This document shows positions 16,097 to 25,588 of a DNA stretch of 64,000 nt, in pieces. The stretch comes from Pantoea alhagi (GTDB lineage Bacteria; Pseudomonadota; Gammaproteobacteria; Enterobacterales; Enterobacteriaceae): contig NZ_CP019706.1 in the NCBI RefSeq assembly GCF_002101395.1, positions 1,302,001 through 1,366,000 of the forward strand, read 5' to 3'. Positions within the stretch are counted from its first letter, which is position 1, and each line of letters opens with the position of its first letter. The notes beneath the pieces were generated by a model, which did not search any database, was not told where the DNA came from, and saw only the letters and a program-made list of their open reading frames with translations. The position numbers and the translations under genes were made by a program.

Positions 16097-16345
16097 TCAG
16101 GAAAGGCCCTTACGCAGCAGATAGCGATAGGGCTTTTCATCCGTTTCCTGCGCCACCAGCGTATGCTCCATAAAGCGACAGAAGCCTGGGATGTCACGGG
16201 TGGTCGCCGGATCGTCAGCGATAATCAGTAGCGTTTCTCCGTCCTGCATATGGCGTACGGTTTTGCGCACCATCATTACCGGTTCCGGGCAGCGTAGCCC
16301 AAGCGCATCCAGGGTTTGATCTGGGTTATCGAAGCGATCGCTCAT
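16097..16345 (-). CDS. tusA: TusA, sulfur carrier protein
   Basis: Small sulfurtransferase that accepts persulfide from IscS and passes it to TusBCD-E-MnmA for 2-thiouridine in tRNA, also influencing molybdenum cofactor synthesis. It has 82 residues with the hallmark LDALGLRCPEPVMMVRK (active Cys in CPEP) and ADDPATTRDIPGFCRFM, nearly identical to E. coli. It is convergent with the trpC-type gene (3 bp apart) and divergent from yhhQ. Confidence 0.97.
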   Translation of the reverse strand: MSDRFDNPDQTLDALGLRCPEPVMMVRKTVRHMQDGETLLIIADDPATTRDIPGFCRFMEHTLVAQETDEKPYRYLLRKGLS

Positions 16346-16606
16346 AGTTGTCTCAATAGTGGAAATCTGTTGCGTCTTATTCTACCCCCGGCATTCTGTT
16401 GCGCAAGCGATCGGCTAAAGGTGAACGTTTGCGTTAAAATTAACCATTGCAATGCGGAAACAACGCGGTAAGATGCCGCCGCTCTCCTGTATCGACAGGC
16501 GAGTAATATTTTCAGCGTACAGGTAACCAGGCTTTTGGAAGCCTGAGCATAAAAGTAACGCGTTCCGCTGCGTCAGCAGCAAAAAAGCGATTACGCTGAT
16601 TTAACA

Positions 16607-16636
16607 ATGGGTTCCCTCACCCCAACGTAAAAAGGT
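16607..16636 (+). ncRNA. Probable preQ1-I riboswitch upstream of yhhQ
   Basis: TGGG (16608-16611) pairs with CCCA (16621-16624), enclosing loop TTCCCTCA and an unpaired C at 16620, followed by an A-rich tail ACGTAAAAAGG. This is the layout of the class I preQ1 aptamer (for example the Thermoanaerobacter one, UGGG...CCCCA then an A-rich tail ending AAGG): C20 would be the ligand-reading cytosine and loop CCU would pair with AGG, which is also the ribosome site of yhhQ. YhhQ family transporters of queuosine precursors are known riboswitch targets. Translational repression by preQ1 is inferred. Confidence 0.7.
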
Positions 16637-16641
16637 AAATT

Positions 16642-17307
16642 ATGATCTCCTTTACACCGCGCCAGCGGAAGCATGCGCTTGTCTGGCTTTCCCTGTTTCA
16701 TATTCTGGTTATCACCTCCAGTAATTATCTGGTACAGCTGCCTATTTCTGTTTTTGGCTTCCATACGACCTGGGGCGCTTTCAGCTTTCCCTTTATCTTT
16801 CTGGCTACCGATCTGACCGTGCGTATTTTTGGCGCGCCGCTGGCCCGCCGCATTATTTTATCGGTCATGGTTCCGGCGCTGTTTATCTCCTATGCCATTT
16901 CTGCACTGTTTTATAACGGTAGCTGGCAGGGAGTAAGCGCGCTGCATGAGGTAAACCTGTTTGTTGCGCGTATCGCCTGCGCCAGCTTTATGGCCTATGC
17001 GCTGGGACAGGTGCTGGACGTTCATGTTTTTAACCGACTGCGTCAGCTTCCCCAGTGGTGGATTGCGCCCGCCTGCGCCATGTTTTTAGGCAATATCAGC
17101 GATACCATCGCCTTTTTCTTTATTGCTTTTTATAAAAGTACCGATGCTTTTATGGCTCAGCACTGGGTGGAAATCGCGCTGGTGGATTACAGCTTTAAAG
17201 TGTTGATCTGCATGGTTTTCTTTTTGCCCGCCTATGGCGTACTGCTTAACGCGGCGCTGAAGCGCATGGCGGAACGCTCACAGCGTGCACAATACAATTT
17301 CGGCTAA
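16642..17307 (+). CDS. yhhQ: YhhQ, queuosine precursor (preQ0/preQ1) transporter
   Basis: COG1738 inner-membrane transporter that salvages 7-deazaguanine precursors of queuosine. The 221-residue protein aligns over its length with E. coli YhhQ: ITSSNYLVQLP, FPFIFLATDLTVRIFGAPLARR, ALGQVLDVHVFNRLRQ, and GNISDTIAFFFIAF; about six membrane segments. The ATG is 6 bases after AAAAGG, which also forms the tail of the predicted aptamer. The 296 bp between tusA and yhhQ otherwise hold no visible gene. Confidence 0.95.
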   Translation: MISFTPRQRKHALVWLSLFHILVITSSNYLVQLPISVFGFHTTWGAFSFPFIFLATDLTVRIFGAPLARRIILSVMVPALFISYAISALFYNGSWQGVSALHEVNLFVARIACASFMAYALGQVLDVHVFNRLRQLPQWWIAPACAMFLGNISDTIAFFFIAFYKSTDAFMAQHWVEIALVDYSFKVLICMVFFLPAYGVLLNAALKRMAERSQRAQYNFG

Positions 17308-17429
17308 GCGGCAATAGCCAGCTGGCGTCAGCGCGTCTAAGATCGTGACATACGATTGGTTGCTTTTATGCGCTGATTCGGTTTGTATTAAGCTTTGTAT
17401 TGCCAGGCAAATAAATAATAGGGAACCTG

Positions 17430-17984
17430 ATGCGTCAACTTACAAAATATCTTGGAATAGGTTTACTGGTAGTCGGCCTTGCCGCTTGCGATCAGCAGGA
17501 TAAGGCCACGGCAGACGATAACGGTGCCAGCGCCAGCACCGCTGCGCAGACGGTATCGTTAATGGATGGCAAACTAAGCTTTAATCTGCCTGCGGGAATG
17601 TCGGATAAAAGCGGCAAGTTGGGCACTCAGGCCAATAATATGCACGTTTATGCCGATGAAAGCGGTCAGCGTGCCATTATCGTGATTGAAGGCGACGCGA
17701 CAAATGAGGGGCTGGACGTTCTGGCTCAGCGTCTGGAACAGCAGCAGCGCAACCGCGATCCACAGCTGCAGGTGGTAACCAACAAGGCGATTGACCTGAA
17801 AGGTGAAGCGGCGCAGCAGCTGGACACGGTGATTTCCGCCAATAATCAAACCGCATGGTCCTCAGTGGTATTAGCGAAGACCGAAGGCAAACTGCTGACG
17901 CTGCAAATTACCCTACCGGCTGGCAATCAGCAGCAGGCGCAGACCCAGGCTGAAAACATCATTAACACCATTACGTTGAAATAA
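17430..17984 (+). CDS. dcrB: DcrB family lipoprotein
   Basis: Periplasmic lipoprotein needed in E. coli for entry of phages C1 and C6 and linked to envelope lipoprotein maturation. The 184-residue precursor has a lipoprotein signal ending LVVGLAAC (lipidated Cys at about residue 20), then DUF1795-type sequence with conserved GKLGTQANNMHVYAD and RDPQLQVVTNKAI. The position after yhhQ is as in E. coli. In E. coli yhhS comes next; here the inositol cluster intervenes. Confidence 0.93.
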   Translation: MRQLTKYLGIGLLVVGLAACDQQDKATADDNGASASTAAQTVSLMDGKLSFNLPAGMSDKSGKLGTQANNMHVYADESGQRAIIVIEGDATNEGLDVLAQRLEQQQRNRDPQLQVVTNKAIDLKGEAAQQLDTVISANNQTAWSSVVLAKTEGKLLTLQITLPAGNQQQAQTQAENIINTITLK

Positions 17985-18004
17985 GCCGCGCCAAAAGTTG
18001 AGGT

Positions 18005-18037
18005 AAAAAACGCCGCCAGATAATGGCGGCGTTTTTT
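18005..18037. terminator. Bidirectional terminator between dcrB and iolE
   Basis: Perfect 8-bp arms cgccgcca (18011-18018) and tggcggcg (18024-18031) with loop gataa, flanked by AAAAAA upstream and TTTTTT downstream, so it can end transcription from dcrB on the plus strand and from the iolDGHE operon on the minus strand. Confidence 0.93.
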
Positions 18038-18073
18038 TATCACGCAAACCAGGCGTGAGGCCTGCTCGCTAAT

Positions 18074-18973
18074 TTAAATCCCTGCGGTTTCGCGAATATA
18101 TTTGCGGGCCTTTACCGCATATTCGAAAGGGTTTGCCAGTGCCGGATCCTGCTCCGCTTCAACCACCATCCAGCCGCGATAGCCCGCGTCATCCAGCAGC
18201 TTAAATACCGGTTTAAAATCAATCACGCCGTCGCCGGGCACGGTAAAGGTGCCGCGCTTAACGCCATCCAGAAAAGAGAGCTGTTGCTTACGCACTTCTG
18301 CCACCACCTCATCACGCACATCCTTCAGGTGTACATGATTGATGCGTGACAGATGTTTTTCCAGCACCGCCAGCATCGCCTGCTCACTATTTTCTGAATA
18401 GTAAAGATGACCCGTATCGTACAGCAGACAGACATCATCATTCGTTAACGCCAGGAAGCGGTCGATTTCAGCCGGCGTTTGAATGCCGGTGCCCATATGA
18501 TGATGCAGGCAAACCTGCATTCCTTTCTCAGCGGCGATTTTCGCCAGCTCGTTATACCCTTCTGCGGTTAAGCGCCACTCTTCATCGGTAAATACCGGCT
18601 TATGCCCGAACACCGCCAGTGAAGTACCCTGAATGCTTTTACTTTGCTCAGAGCAGCCGATGACTTTCGCGCCCATCGCATGCAGAAAGTTCATATGGTT
18701 GATGAACTCATCGATGGTTTTCGCCTTTTCGCCATTGGCGAAAAAAGTGCTGAACCAGGCGTTACAGATCTCAATGCCACGGATCTCCAGCATGGGTTTC
18801 AGTACTGCCGGATCGCGTGGGTATTTGCTGCCGACTTCACTGCCGCTAAAGCCAGCCAGCGCCATTTCACTTACGGTCTGCTGAAAAGTATTCTCTTTCC
18901 CCAGCTCTGGCATATCGTCATTGGTCCAGCCAATCGGCGCAATCGCCAGCTTTACGTTATCTTTGTTCATCAT
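18074..18973 (-). CDS. iolE: IolE, myo-inosose-2 dehydratase
   Basis: Dehydrates 2-keto-myo-inositol to 3D-(3,5/4)-trihydroxycyclohexane-1,2-dione, the second step of inositol catabolism. The 299-residue TIM-barrel protein shows the family landmarks IAPIGWTNDDMPELGKENT, HHHMGTG, LLYDTGHLYYS, HLKDVRDEV and FTVPGDGVIDF, and ends with VVEAEQDPALANPFEYA. Two adjacent ATG codons (18973, 18970) are possible starts. It is last in the minus-strand operon iolD-iolG-iolH-iolE and is followed by the dcrB/iolE terminator. Confidence 0.95.
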   Translation of the reverse strand: MMNKDNVKLAIAPIGWTNDDMPELGKENTFQQTVSEMALAGFSGSEVGSKYPRDPAVLKPMLEIRGIEICNAWFSTFFANGEKAKTIDEFINHMNFLHAMGAKVIGCSEQSKSIQGTSLAVFGHKPVFTDEEWRLTAEGYNELAKIAAEKGMQVCLHHHMGTGIQTPAEIDRFLALTNDDVCLLYDTGHLYYSENSEQAMLAVLEKHLSRINHVHLKDVRDEVVAEVRKQQLSFLDGVKRGTFTVPGDGVIDFKPVFKLLDDAGYRGWMVVEAEQDPALANPFEYAVKARKYIRETAGI

Positions 18974-19039
18974 GCATTCCCGATTCGGTACGGCGGCCTT
19001 TAGCCGTCATGCGGTCAGGCTCCGGCGGAGCTAACCACC

Positions 19040-19924
19040 CTATTTTCCCAGCAGTTCGCGCTCTATCAGCTCGCGCGTTTCCACCGCCTGATACTTCATT
19101 TTTTCCGGGTAACCAAACAGCGCCGGGGTAATAATCGACTCGCCGCCCACTTTCCAGCTGCGGCTGGCAAAGTTCATTTCACGCAGCGTTTTAAACAGCG
19201 CGGTGAAATCCACCTCGCCTTCACCTACGCCAACATGCTGATGCACAGCGGCATCAACGCCCGGCGGGTTGACGATATAACGGCAGTGTTTGGTGTGATT
19301 CATGGTGTCCGCAATCAGCACGTGTGAGAGATCGTCGCCCACGTACTCCAGCATGCTTTTTACATCGCCTTTGCCGTTGTCATAGAAAAAGGTGTGCGGC
19401 ACGCTGTAGACATACTTAACGTTCTCGCTGCGGAATGACTTAACGATGTCGGCGGTTTCATTGTTGCGCTCGCAGAAATCCCACGGATGTGACTGAATTT
19501 CAAGGCGGATCCCTTCGCGTTCTACGATCGGCAGCAGCTCTTCCATTGAGCGATAAAACATCTCTTCGCAAATCTCCGGCTCGTTCGGATTGCCGGACAG
19601 TTCGGTATTGATGACCTGTACGCCCATCTCAACCGCAATTTCAATCATGCGTTTCCAGTTTTTAACTGCCGCCTGGCGACGCAGCTCATCAGGGCCTGAC
19701 CAGCGATAAACCACAATAAACGAGGAGATCTCCACGCCGGTGGCTTTCAACGCGTTTTTGTACTCCGTCATAATTTCCCGACTGGCCTTCGGGTGCTTAT
19801 AAAAAGGGTTAATCTGCGGATGCGGTGACTGCTCAATATACTTGTAGCCCCAGTCAGCCACCTGATGAACCATCTTTGTGATGCCTAAATCTCTAATGAC
19901 ATCCACATCGAAAGCGATCTTCAT
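19040..19924 (-). CDS. IolH-like sugar phosphate isomerase/epimerase
   Basis: A 294-residue xylose-isomerase-like TIM-barrel protein with metal-ligand style residues (NTELSGNP, IQSHPWDF, HVLIADTMNH, GVGEGEVDF). It belongs to the family containing IolH and IolI, which are linked to inositol operons; IolI isomerises inososes while the IolH reaction is not well defined. PHPQINPFYKHPKASRE near the N-terminus is typical of iol-linked members. GGGAGAAGG precedes the ATG. It lies 66 bp before iolE and 68 bp after iolG in one operon. The assignment as IolH rather than another family member is tentative. Confidence 0.75.
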   Translation of the reverse strand: MKIAFDVDVIRDLGITKMVHQVADWGYKYIEQSPHPQINPFYKHPKASREIMTEYKNALKATGVEISSFIVVYRWSGPDELRRQAAVKNWKRMIEIAVEMGVQVINTELSGNPNEPEICEEMFYRSMEELLPIVEREGIRLEIQSHPWDFCERNNETADIVKSFRSENVKYVYSVPHTFFYDNGKGDVKSMLEYVGDDLSHVLIADTMNHTKHCRYIVNPPGVDAAVHQHVGVGEGEVDFTALFKTLREMNFASRSWKVGGESIITPALFGYPEKMKYQAVETRELIERELLGK

Positions 19925-19992
19925 AACCTTCTCCCTGATTGCTCAGTGCATGATGCACGCGCTTCCCGCCAGGGCAGGAAGCGCGCGGGAAA

Positions 19993-21009
19993 TTAAGCCT
20001 TATCGTAAAATGCCGGGCGCGGCGGCAGCTCAACGGGCTCGATAGCGCCGCTATTCTGTGCCTTCAGACAGGCATCGGCAGCCACGGAAGCGGCATAGCC
20101 ATCCCAGGCGGATGGTCCGGTCAGGGAGCCGTTACTGACATCATTAATAAATGCCTGCAGCTCTACGTCATAGGCATCGATAAAGCGATCTTTCCAGTCG
20201 GTAAGAATGGAGGTGGAAAGTTGGGCGCTTTTACGCATCTGTACGGCAGAGGGTTCCGGCAGTTTGGCAATACCCTCTTCGCCGACCACTTCGCACTGGA
20301 TATCGTAGCCGTAGGCGCAGTTAACAAAGATTTCTACATCGATGCGGATGCCCTTCTGCGTTTCAAACAGCACAATCTGCGGATCTTTCAGACGAGCATG
20401 CGTTTTTGACGTCACGCGCGGGAAAACCACCTGGACGGTTTTATAGTCATCATTGGTCAGCCAGCGCAGCACATCCAGCTCGTGAATCAGGGTGCTGGTG
20501 ATTGCCATATCGGTGGTATAACTTTCCGGCACCGCTGGATTACGGTGTGCGCAATGCAGCATCAGCGGCTCGCCGATCTCACCGTCAGTAATTACTTTTT
20601 TCAGCGCCCGGTAGCCCACATCGTAAGGACGCATAAAACCAACCTGTACCAGACGCTTGCCGAATTTCATTTCAGCATCAACGATGCGACGGCAGCCTTC
20701 GGCGGTCATCGCCAGCGGTTTTTCACAGAAAACTGACTTACCGGCGGCAATAGCAGCCAGGGTAAATTCCTCATGCGTAGGATCCCATGACGTCACCAGC
20801 ACCGCGTCCACGTCAGGGGAATTCACCACGTCATGACCATTGGCGTACACCTCCGCCTGCAGGCCAAGTCGCGTCAGCGCCGCCTTCGCGCCTTCAAGAT
20901 TAATATCAGAGACCGCTACTACGGTGGCACCCTGCAGCACTTTGCTGCAGCGACGAATATGTTCCTGGCCGATTGCGCCGGTGCCGATAACGCCAAGTTT
21001 CAGAGTCAT
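19993..21009 (-). CDS. iolG: IolG, inositol 2-dehydrogenase
   Basis: NAD-dependent oxidation of myo-inositol to 2-keto-myo-inositol, the entry reaction. The 338-residue Gfo/Idh/MocA protein has the Rossmann motif GVIGTGAIGQEHIRR, the EKP motif (FCEKPLAMT, catalytic Lys), the substrate-site HELDVLRWL and the family ending AYDVELQAFINDV...GPSAWDGYAAS. GGAGATACC precedes the ATG. It aligns with Salmonella/Klebsiella IolG. It sits between iolD and the iolH-like gene. Confidence 0.95.
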   Translation of the reverse strand: MTLKLGVIGTGAIGQEHIRRCSKVLQGATVVAVSDINLEGAKAALTRLGLQAEVYANGHDVVNSPDVDAVLVTSWDPTHEEFTLAAIAAGKSVFCEKPLAMTAEGCRRIVDAEMKFGKRLVQVGFMRPYDVGYRALKKVITDGEIGEPLMLHCAHRNPAVPESYTTDMAITSTLIHELDVLRWLTNDDYKTVQVVFPRVTSKTHARLKDPQIVLFETQKGIRIDVEIFVNCAYGYDIQCEVVGEEGIAKLPEPSAVQMRKSAQLSTSILTDWKDRFIDAYDVELQAFINDVSNGSLTGPSAWDGYAASVAADACLKAQNSGAIEPVELPPRPAFYDKA

Positions 21010-21111
21010 GGTATCTCCAGAATTCAGGGTAAGCGCGAACCCGCCAGGCGGGCTGGCAAGATTCGCTGTCAGGGTAGATGTCAGATAGTTAAGGACTAAA
21101 TTTTTTAATAA

Positions 21112-23052
21112 TTAGTATTTACGCGCCTGCTCGACATGCTCGTTCAGCATTTTAGCCACGGCATCGATGCGCTCGGAGGTGGAAACCTGCGCGCCGCCGA
21201 CATGCCACCAGCTGAAATACTTATGCACCATGGTTTTAGGCAAAACTTTCACGTCAATCAGGGTTGATACGGTTTCTTTACGTGCCGCTTCCAGCGCATG
21301 GCTTAGCTCTTCCAGCGTGGTCACACGCCAGGTTTTACAGCCGTAACCGGCAGCGATGGCGGCGAAATCAACCGGAATAAAGCCACCGTCCAGCTTGCCG
21401 CTTTCGTTATCCCGAAAGCGAAACTCGGTGGTAAAGCTGTCCATGCCGTGTTCCAGCTGAAGGTTGTTAATGCAGCCGTTGGTCATATTGTCGAACAGCA
21501 CGACATTGATTTTGGCTTTCTCCTGAATCGAGGTCACCAGCTCAGAATGCAGCATCATAAAAGAGCCGTCGCCCACCAGCGCATAGACTTCGCGTTGGGG
21601 CTCAGCCAGCTTGACGCCAAGCGCGGCGTTGATCTCATAGCCCATGCAGGAGTAGCCATACTCCACGTGATAGCCGTTCGGCGCTTTGGTGCGCCAGACC
21701 CGTTGCAGATCGCCCGGCAGGCTGCCAGCCGCCGCGACGATAACTGCATCCTCCGGCAGTTGCTCGTTCAGAGTACCCAGCACGCTGCTCTGAGTCAGAA
21801 AGGAGCCGGTCAGGCGATTAAACTCGGCAAACAGCGCTTTGCGATCGATGCTGTCATCAATTTCCGGCACAAAATTTTCTTCGCTGTAAGCCACCTGATA
21901 AACGCGCTGCGTTTCCCTGAGCAGCTTGCTTTGTGCCTGTTCGATTTTAGCGCCCCACTCGCTGCTAAACCCTTGCGCGCTCAAACGTTCATTCAGTGCG
22001 GTCAACGCTTCACGCGCATCGGCAACCACCTGCACGCCATCCAGTTTATAAGCGTCGAAATTGCTGATGTTAATATTGAGGAAGCTAACGTCGGGGTGCT
22101 GGAATATCCATTTTGATGCGGTAGTGAAATCGGTGTAGCGCGTCCCGACGCCAATCACCAGATCGGCCTCTTTCGCCAGCAGGTTAGCAGCCAGGCAGCC
22201 GGTTTCGCCGACACCGCCTACGTTCAGCGGATGATCGGAAACTAACGTGCCTTTGCCCGCCTGCGTTTCAGCGAAAGGAATGTGATGCTGTTCAGCAAAC
22301 TGACGTAGCGCCTCGCCAGCGCCGGAGTATTTCACGCCGCCGCCACAGACAATCAGTGGCTTACGCTTGCTTGCCAGCAACGCTAATGCATCCTGTAACT
22401 GCGCTTCAGTAGCGGGACGGCGATCTAACCGATGCACACGCTTTTGAAAGAAATAATCAGGGTAATCCCAGGCTTCGCCCTGCACATCCTGCGGCAGCGA
22501 AAGCGTCACCGCGCCGGTTTCCGCCGGATCGGTTAATACGCGCATGGCATTGATGCAGGCGGTCATCAGTTGTTCAGGACGGCTCACGCGATCCCAATAT
22601 TTACTGACGGCACGAAACGCATCGTTGGTGCTCAGGCTCAGATCGTGGCTCTGTTCAATTTGCTGCAGCACCGGATCGGGCTGACGCGTAGCGAACACAT
22701 CGCCGGGTAGCAGCAGCAATGGAATGCGGTTAGCCGTGGCGGTTGCAGCGGCGGTAATCATATTGGCTGCGCCGGGACCAACGGAGGAGGTGCAGGCGAT
22801 GATTTCACGACGCAGTTTCTGTTTTGCATAGCCAGTAGCGGCATGCGCCATCCCCTGCTCGTTGCGGCCCTGATGCACAACCAGATCGCCACTATCCTGT
22901 TCTAACGCCTGGCCAAGACCCAGCACGTTACCGTGGCCGAAAATAGCGAAAATGCCCTTAACGAATTTAGTTTCAACCCCGTCAACGCTCAGGTACTGAT
23001 TATCCAGAAATTTCACCAGCGCCTGTGCCGTGGTTAATCTGATCTTGCCCAT
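21112..23052 (-). CDS. iolD: IolD, 3D-(3,5/4)-trihydroxycyclohexane-1,2-dione hydrolase
   Basis: Thiamine-diphosphate enzyme opening the ring to give 5-deoxy-D-glucuronate. The 646-residue protein has the acetolactate-synthase-like three-domain layout: N-terminal Pyr domain (GIFAIFGHGNVLGLGQALEQ), central domain, and C-terminal PP domain with the ThDP motif GDGSFMMLHSELV...NMTNGC. The ATG at 23052 is chosen for AAAGGA upstream; a longer in-frame start at 23121 is not supported. It is the first gene of the minus-strand iol operon, divergent from iolC. Confidence 0.96.
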   Translation of the reverse strand: MGKIRLTTAQALVKFLDNQYLSVDGVETKFVKGIFAIFGHGNVLGLGQALEQDSGDLVVHQGRNEQGMAHAATGYAKQKLRREIIACTSSVGPGAANMITAAATATANRIPLLLLPGDVFATRQPDPVLQQIEQSHDLSLSTNDAFRAVSKYWDRVSRPEQLMTACINAMRVLTDPAETGAVTLSLPQDVQGEAWDYPDYFFQKRVHRLDRRPATEAQLQDALALLASKRKPLIVCGGGVKYSGAGEALRQFAEQHHIPFAETQAGKGTLVSDHPLNVGGVGETGCLAANLLAKEADLVIGVGTRYTDFTTASKWIFQHPDVSFLNINISNFDAYKLDGVQVVADAREALTALNERLSAQGFSSEWGAKIEQAQSKLLRETQRVYQVAYSEENFVPEIDDSIDRKALFAEFNRLTGSFLTQSSVLGTLNEQLPEDAVIVAAAGSLPGDLQRVWRTKAPNGYHVEYGYSCMGYEINAALGVKLAEPQREVYALVGDGSFMMLHSELVTSIQEKAKINVVLFDNMTNGCINNLQLEHGMDSFTTEFRFRDNESGKLDGGFIPVDFAAIAAGYGCKTWRVTTLEELSHALEAARKETVSTLIDVKVLPKTMVHKYFSWWHVGGAQVSTSERIDAVAKMLNEHVEQARKY

Positions 23053-23604
23053 TTGCTTATCCTTTACCCGTGGAGGAACCGTTAACAGGGTGCGCCGTAA
23101 CTCGCCTGTGCTGGCGACCAAACGCTAATCGCCCGACGGCTGATTAGTGAAACGTGAGGCGATTATAAACAAATATTTTTTCCATAAAATATGATTACAG
23201 AAGAAACATTTCATTTTGCGAGTGAGATCAAATTATGGATTTAGCCAGCCCGTAAAGCGGCTTCGGTACAGCGAGAAGTGAAACAGCAGCAGGACTTTTC
23301 GCCAAAAACAAATATTCCATTTCATTTGCTGGGTGATGTTAACTGCTTCAATATCAGCGCTAAAGCAAGTGAACATCCGCTTTTCATCGCAACTAATCGC
23401 AGCTTTAAGAGCAGCAGGAACGCCGAGAGATTTTTACCCGCCTCACAGTTTTGGCTATATAATTTCATTTTATATTGTTTTTGAAATATTTATTTCCCAT
23501 ACTGCCAGCACAGTTGATCCGGTGCGATCGGATTATCGGGATTTCCCGTAAGATCTCTGGAGACGCTCAACAGTGACTGCTTATCACAAAAGGAAATCAC
23601 AGGT
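23053..23604. promoter_or_regulatory. Divergent iolD/iolC control region
   Basis: A 552-bp AT-rich gap without a convincing gene (two short plus-strand frames lack ribosome sites and family features). It carries two similar motifs, acatttcattttgcg (23206-23220) and ccatttcatttgct (23317-23330), sharing CATTTCATTT, related to palindromes before iolR and mmsA. These are candidate operators for the linked RpiR-family regulator. Promoters for both operons must lie here but no strong -10/-35 pair stands out. Confidence 0.5.
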
Positions 23605-25533
23605 ATGAGTACACAACAGAAGCGGCTTGATGTGATTTGCATTGGCCGTATTGCCGTTGACCTCTACGGTCAGCAAATCGGTGCGCGTCTGGAAGATACC
23701 AGCACCTTTGCCAAATATCTCGGCGGCTCCTCTGGCAATGTCGCTTACGGCACCGCCATTCAGGGCCTGAAATCAGCGATGCTGGCGCGCGTCGGCGATG
23801 AGCATAATGGCCGTTTCCTGCGTGAAGAGTTGCAACGCGTAGGCGTCGATACCGAATTTTTGATTACCGATAAAGATCGTTTAACCGGCCTGGTGATATT
23901 GGGAATTAAAGATCAGGATACCTTCCCGTTAATTTTCTATCGCGATAACTGTGCGGATATGGGCCTGACGCCGCAGGATATTGATGAAGACTATATTGCT
24001 TCCGCCCGTGCGGTTGCCGTTACCGGCACCCATCTTTCTCATCCCGACACGCGCGCGGCAGTATTAAAAGCGCTGGAGATTGCGCGGCGACACGGATTAC
24101 GTACGGCGCTGGATATTGACTATCGTCCGGTGCTGTGGGGACTGACATCGCTGGGCGATGGCGAAACCCGTTTTATCGAATCAGGACGTGTGACTCAGCA
24201 GCTACAGGAAGTGCTGCACTATTTCGATTTGATCGTGGGAACAGAAGAAGAATTTCATATTGCTGGCGGCAGCACCGATACGCTGACGGCATTGAAAGCG
24301 GTACGTCAGGCCAGTAAAGCGACGCTGGTATGCAAGCGCGGCCCGTTAGGCTGCGTTGTTTTTGAAGGCGATATTCCGGACAGCTGGGATCACACCACGC
24401 TGCAGAGCGGCGTGCGTGTGGAAGTATTAAACGTGCTGGGCGCGGGCGACGCCTTTATGTCGGGTCTGCTGCGCGGCTGGCTTAACGACGAAGGCTGGCA
24501 GCAGGCCTGTCGCTATGCCAACGCCTGCGGCGCGCTGGTGGTATCACGTCACGGCTGCGCACCGGCAATGCCGACCAAAGCGGAGCTGGATGATTATCTC
24601 AGCCGTGATAGCGAAGTAAAACGCCCCGATCGCGACGTGCGGCTTAACCATCTCCACCGGGTGACCACCCGCAAGCAGAACTGGCAGGAGCTTTGCGTGT
24701 TTGCGTTCGACCATCGCAAACAGCTGTTTGATATGGCCCAGGAGGCGGGTGCCGAACCGGCACGTATTCCGCAGCTAAAAATGCTGTTGTTGCAGGCGGC
24801 TGAAGCGGCGGCCAGCGAGGCCGGTTTAGAAAATCACAGCGGTATTCTGGCCGATACCACATATGGTCAGCAGGCGTTAAATGCCATCACCGGCAAAGGC
24901 TGGTGGATCGGGCGCCCTATTGAAATGCCTGGATCGCGTCCGCTGCGTCTTGAGCATGGCAACATCGGCTCACAACTGATCGACTGGCCACAGGAGCATG
25001 TGGTGAAGTGCCTGGTCTTTTACCATCCGCACGATAAGGCCGAGCTGCGTGAACAGCAGGATGCACTGATTCGCGACGTCTGGCGCAGCTGCAATAAATC
25101 GGGCCACGAACTGCTGCTGGAAGTGATCCTGCCGGAGGATAACCCGGATCGCCAGGAATCTTACTATATTGATATCGTTCAACATTTTTACCGGCTTGGC
25201 GTACAGCCTGACTGGTGGAAGCTGCCGCCGCTGTCGCTGCAAAGCTGGCAGGCGCTTGGCTCCATCATTGAGCAGTACGATCCCTGGTGCCGGGGCATTC
25301 TGCTGTTAGGGCTGGATGCGCCGGAAGATAAGCTTAAAGCGGGATTCCGTGATGCGGCGCAGGCTCCATGGGTGAAAGGGTTTGCCGTAGGACGAACCAT
25401 TTTCGGTCAGCCGTCGCGTCAGTGGCTGCAGGGCGAACTGAACGACGAACAGCTGACTGAACAGGTAAAAAACAACTATCTGACGCTCATTGGCTACTGG
25501 CGTGAGGCACGGCCGGTACGCCAGGCCAGCTGA
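23605..25533 (+). CDS. iolC: Bifunctional IolC: 5-dehydro-2-deoxygluconokinase fused to DUF2090 aldolase-like domain
   Basis: A 642-residue fusion. Residues about 8-330 form a PfkB sugar kinase (DVICIGRIAVDLYGQQIG, GGSSGNVAYG, catalytic NVLGAGDAF near 281) that phosphorylates 2-deoxy-5-keto-gluconate. Residues about 335-640 form a DUF2090 domain (CVFAFDHRKQLFDMA, LADTTYG, GFAVGRTIFGQP), a class I aldolase-like fold thought to cleave the phosphate to DHAP and malonate semialdehyde, replacing a separate IolJ. This fusion is usual in proteobacterial iol clusters. A terminator follows, then iolR. Confidence 0.95.
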   Translation: MSTQQKRLDVICIGRIAVDLYGQQIGARLEDTSTFAKYLGGSSGNVAYGTAIQGLKSAMLARVGDEHNGRFLREELQRVGVDTEFLITDKDRLTGLVILGIKDQDTFPLIFYRDNCADMGLTPQDIDEDYIASARAVAVTGTHLSHPDTRAAVLKALEIARRHGLRTALDIDYRPVLWGLTSLGDGETRFIESGRVTQQLQEVLHYFDLIVGTEEEFHIAGGSTDTLTALKAVRQASKATLVCKRGPLGCVVFEGDIPDSWDHTTLQSGVRVEVLNVLGAGDAFMSGLLRGWLNDEGWQQACRYANACGALVVSRHGCAPAMPTKAELDDYLSRDSEVKRPDRDVRLNHLHRVTTRKQNWQELCVFAFDHRKQLFDMAQEAGAEPARIPQLKMLLLQAAEAAASEAGLENHSGILADTTYGQQALNAITGKGWWIGRPIEMPGSRPLRLEHGNIGSQLIDWPQEHVVKCLVFYHPHDKAELREQQDALIRDVWRSCNKSGHELLLEVILPEDNPDRQESYYIDIVQHFYRLGVQPDWWKLPPLSLQSWQALGSIIEQYDPWCRGILLLGLDAPEDKLKAGFRDAAQAPWVKGFAVGRTIFGQPSRQWLQGELNDEQLTEQVKNNYLTLIGYWREARPVRQAS

Positions 25534-25546
25534 TATCCAGAGCCAT

Positions 25547-25588
25547 CACACCGCCGATATCATACCTGTCGGCGGCGTGATTTTTTTT
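25547..25588 (+). terminator. Rho-independent terminator of iolC
   Basis: cacaccgccga (25547-25557) pairs with tcggcggcgtg (25569-25579), one G-U pair, around an 11-base loop, followed by eight T (25581-25588). Confidence 0.9.

Noticed and set aside
23278..23551. Two short frames (68 and 72 codons) in the iolD-iolC gap
   Set aside because: No ribosome site, no recognisable motif, and they overlap the control region with candidate operators.
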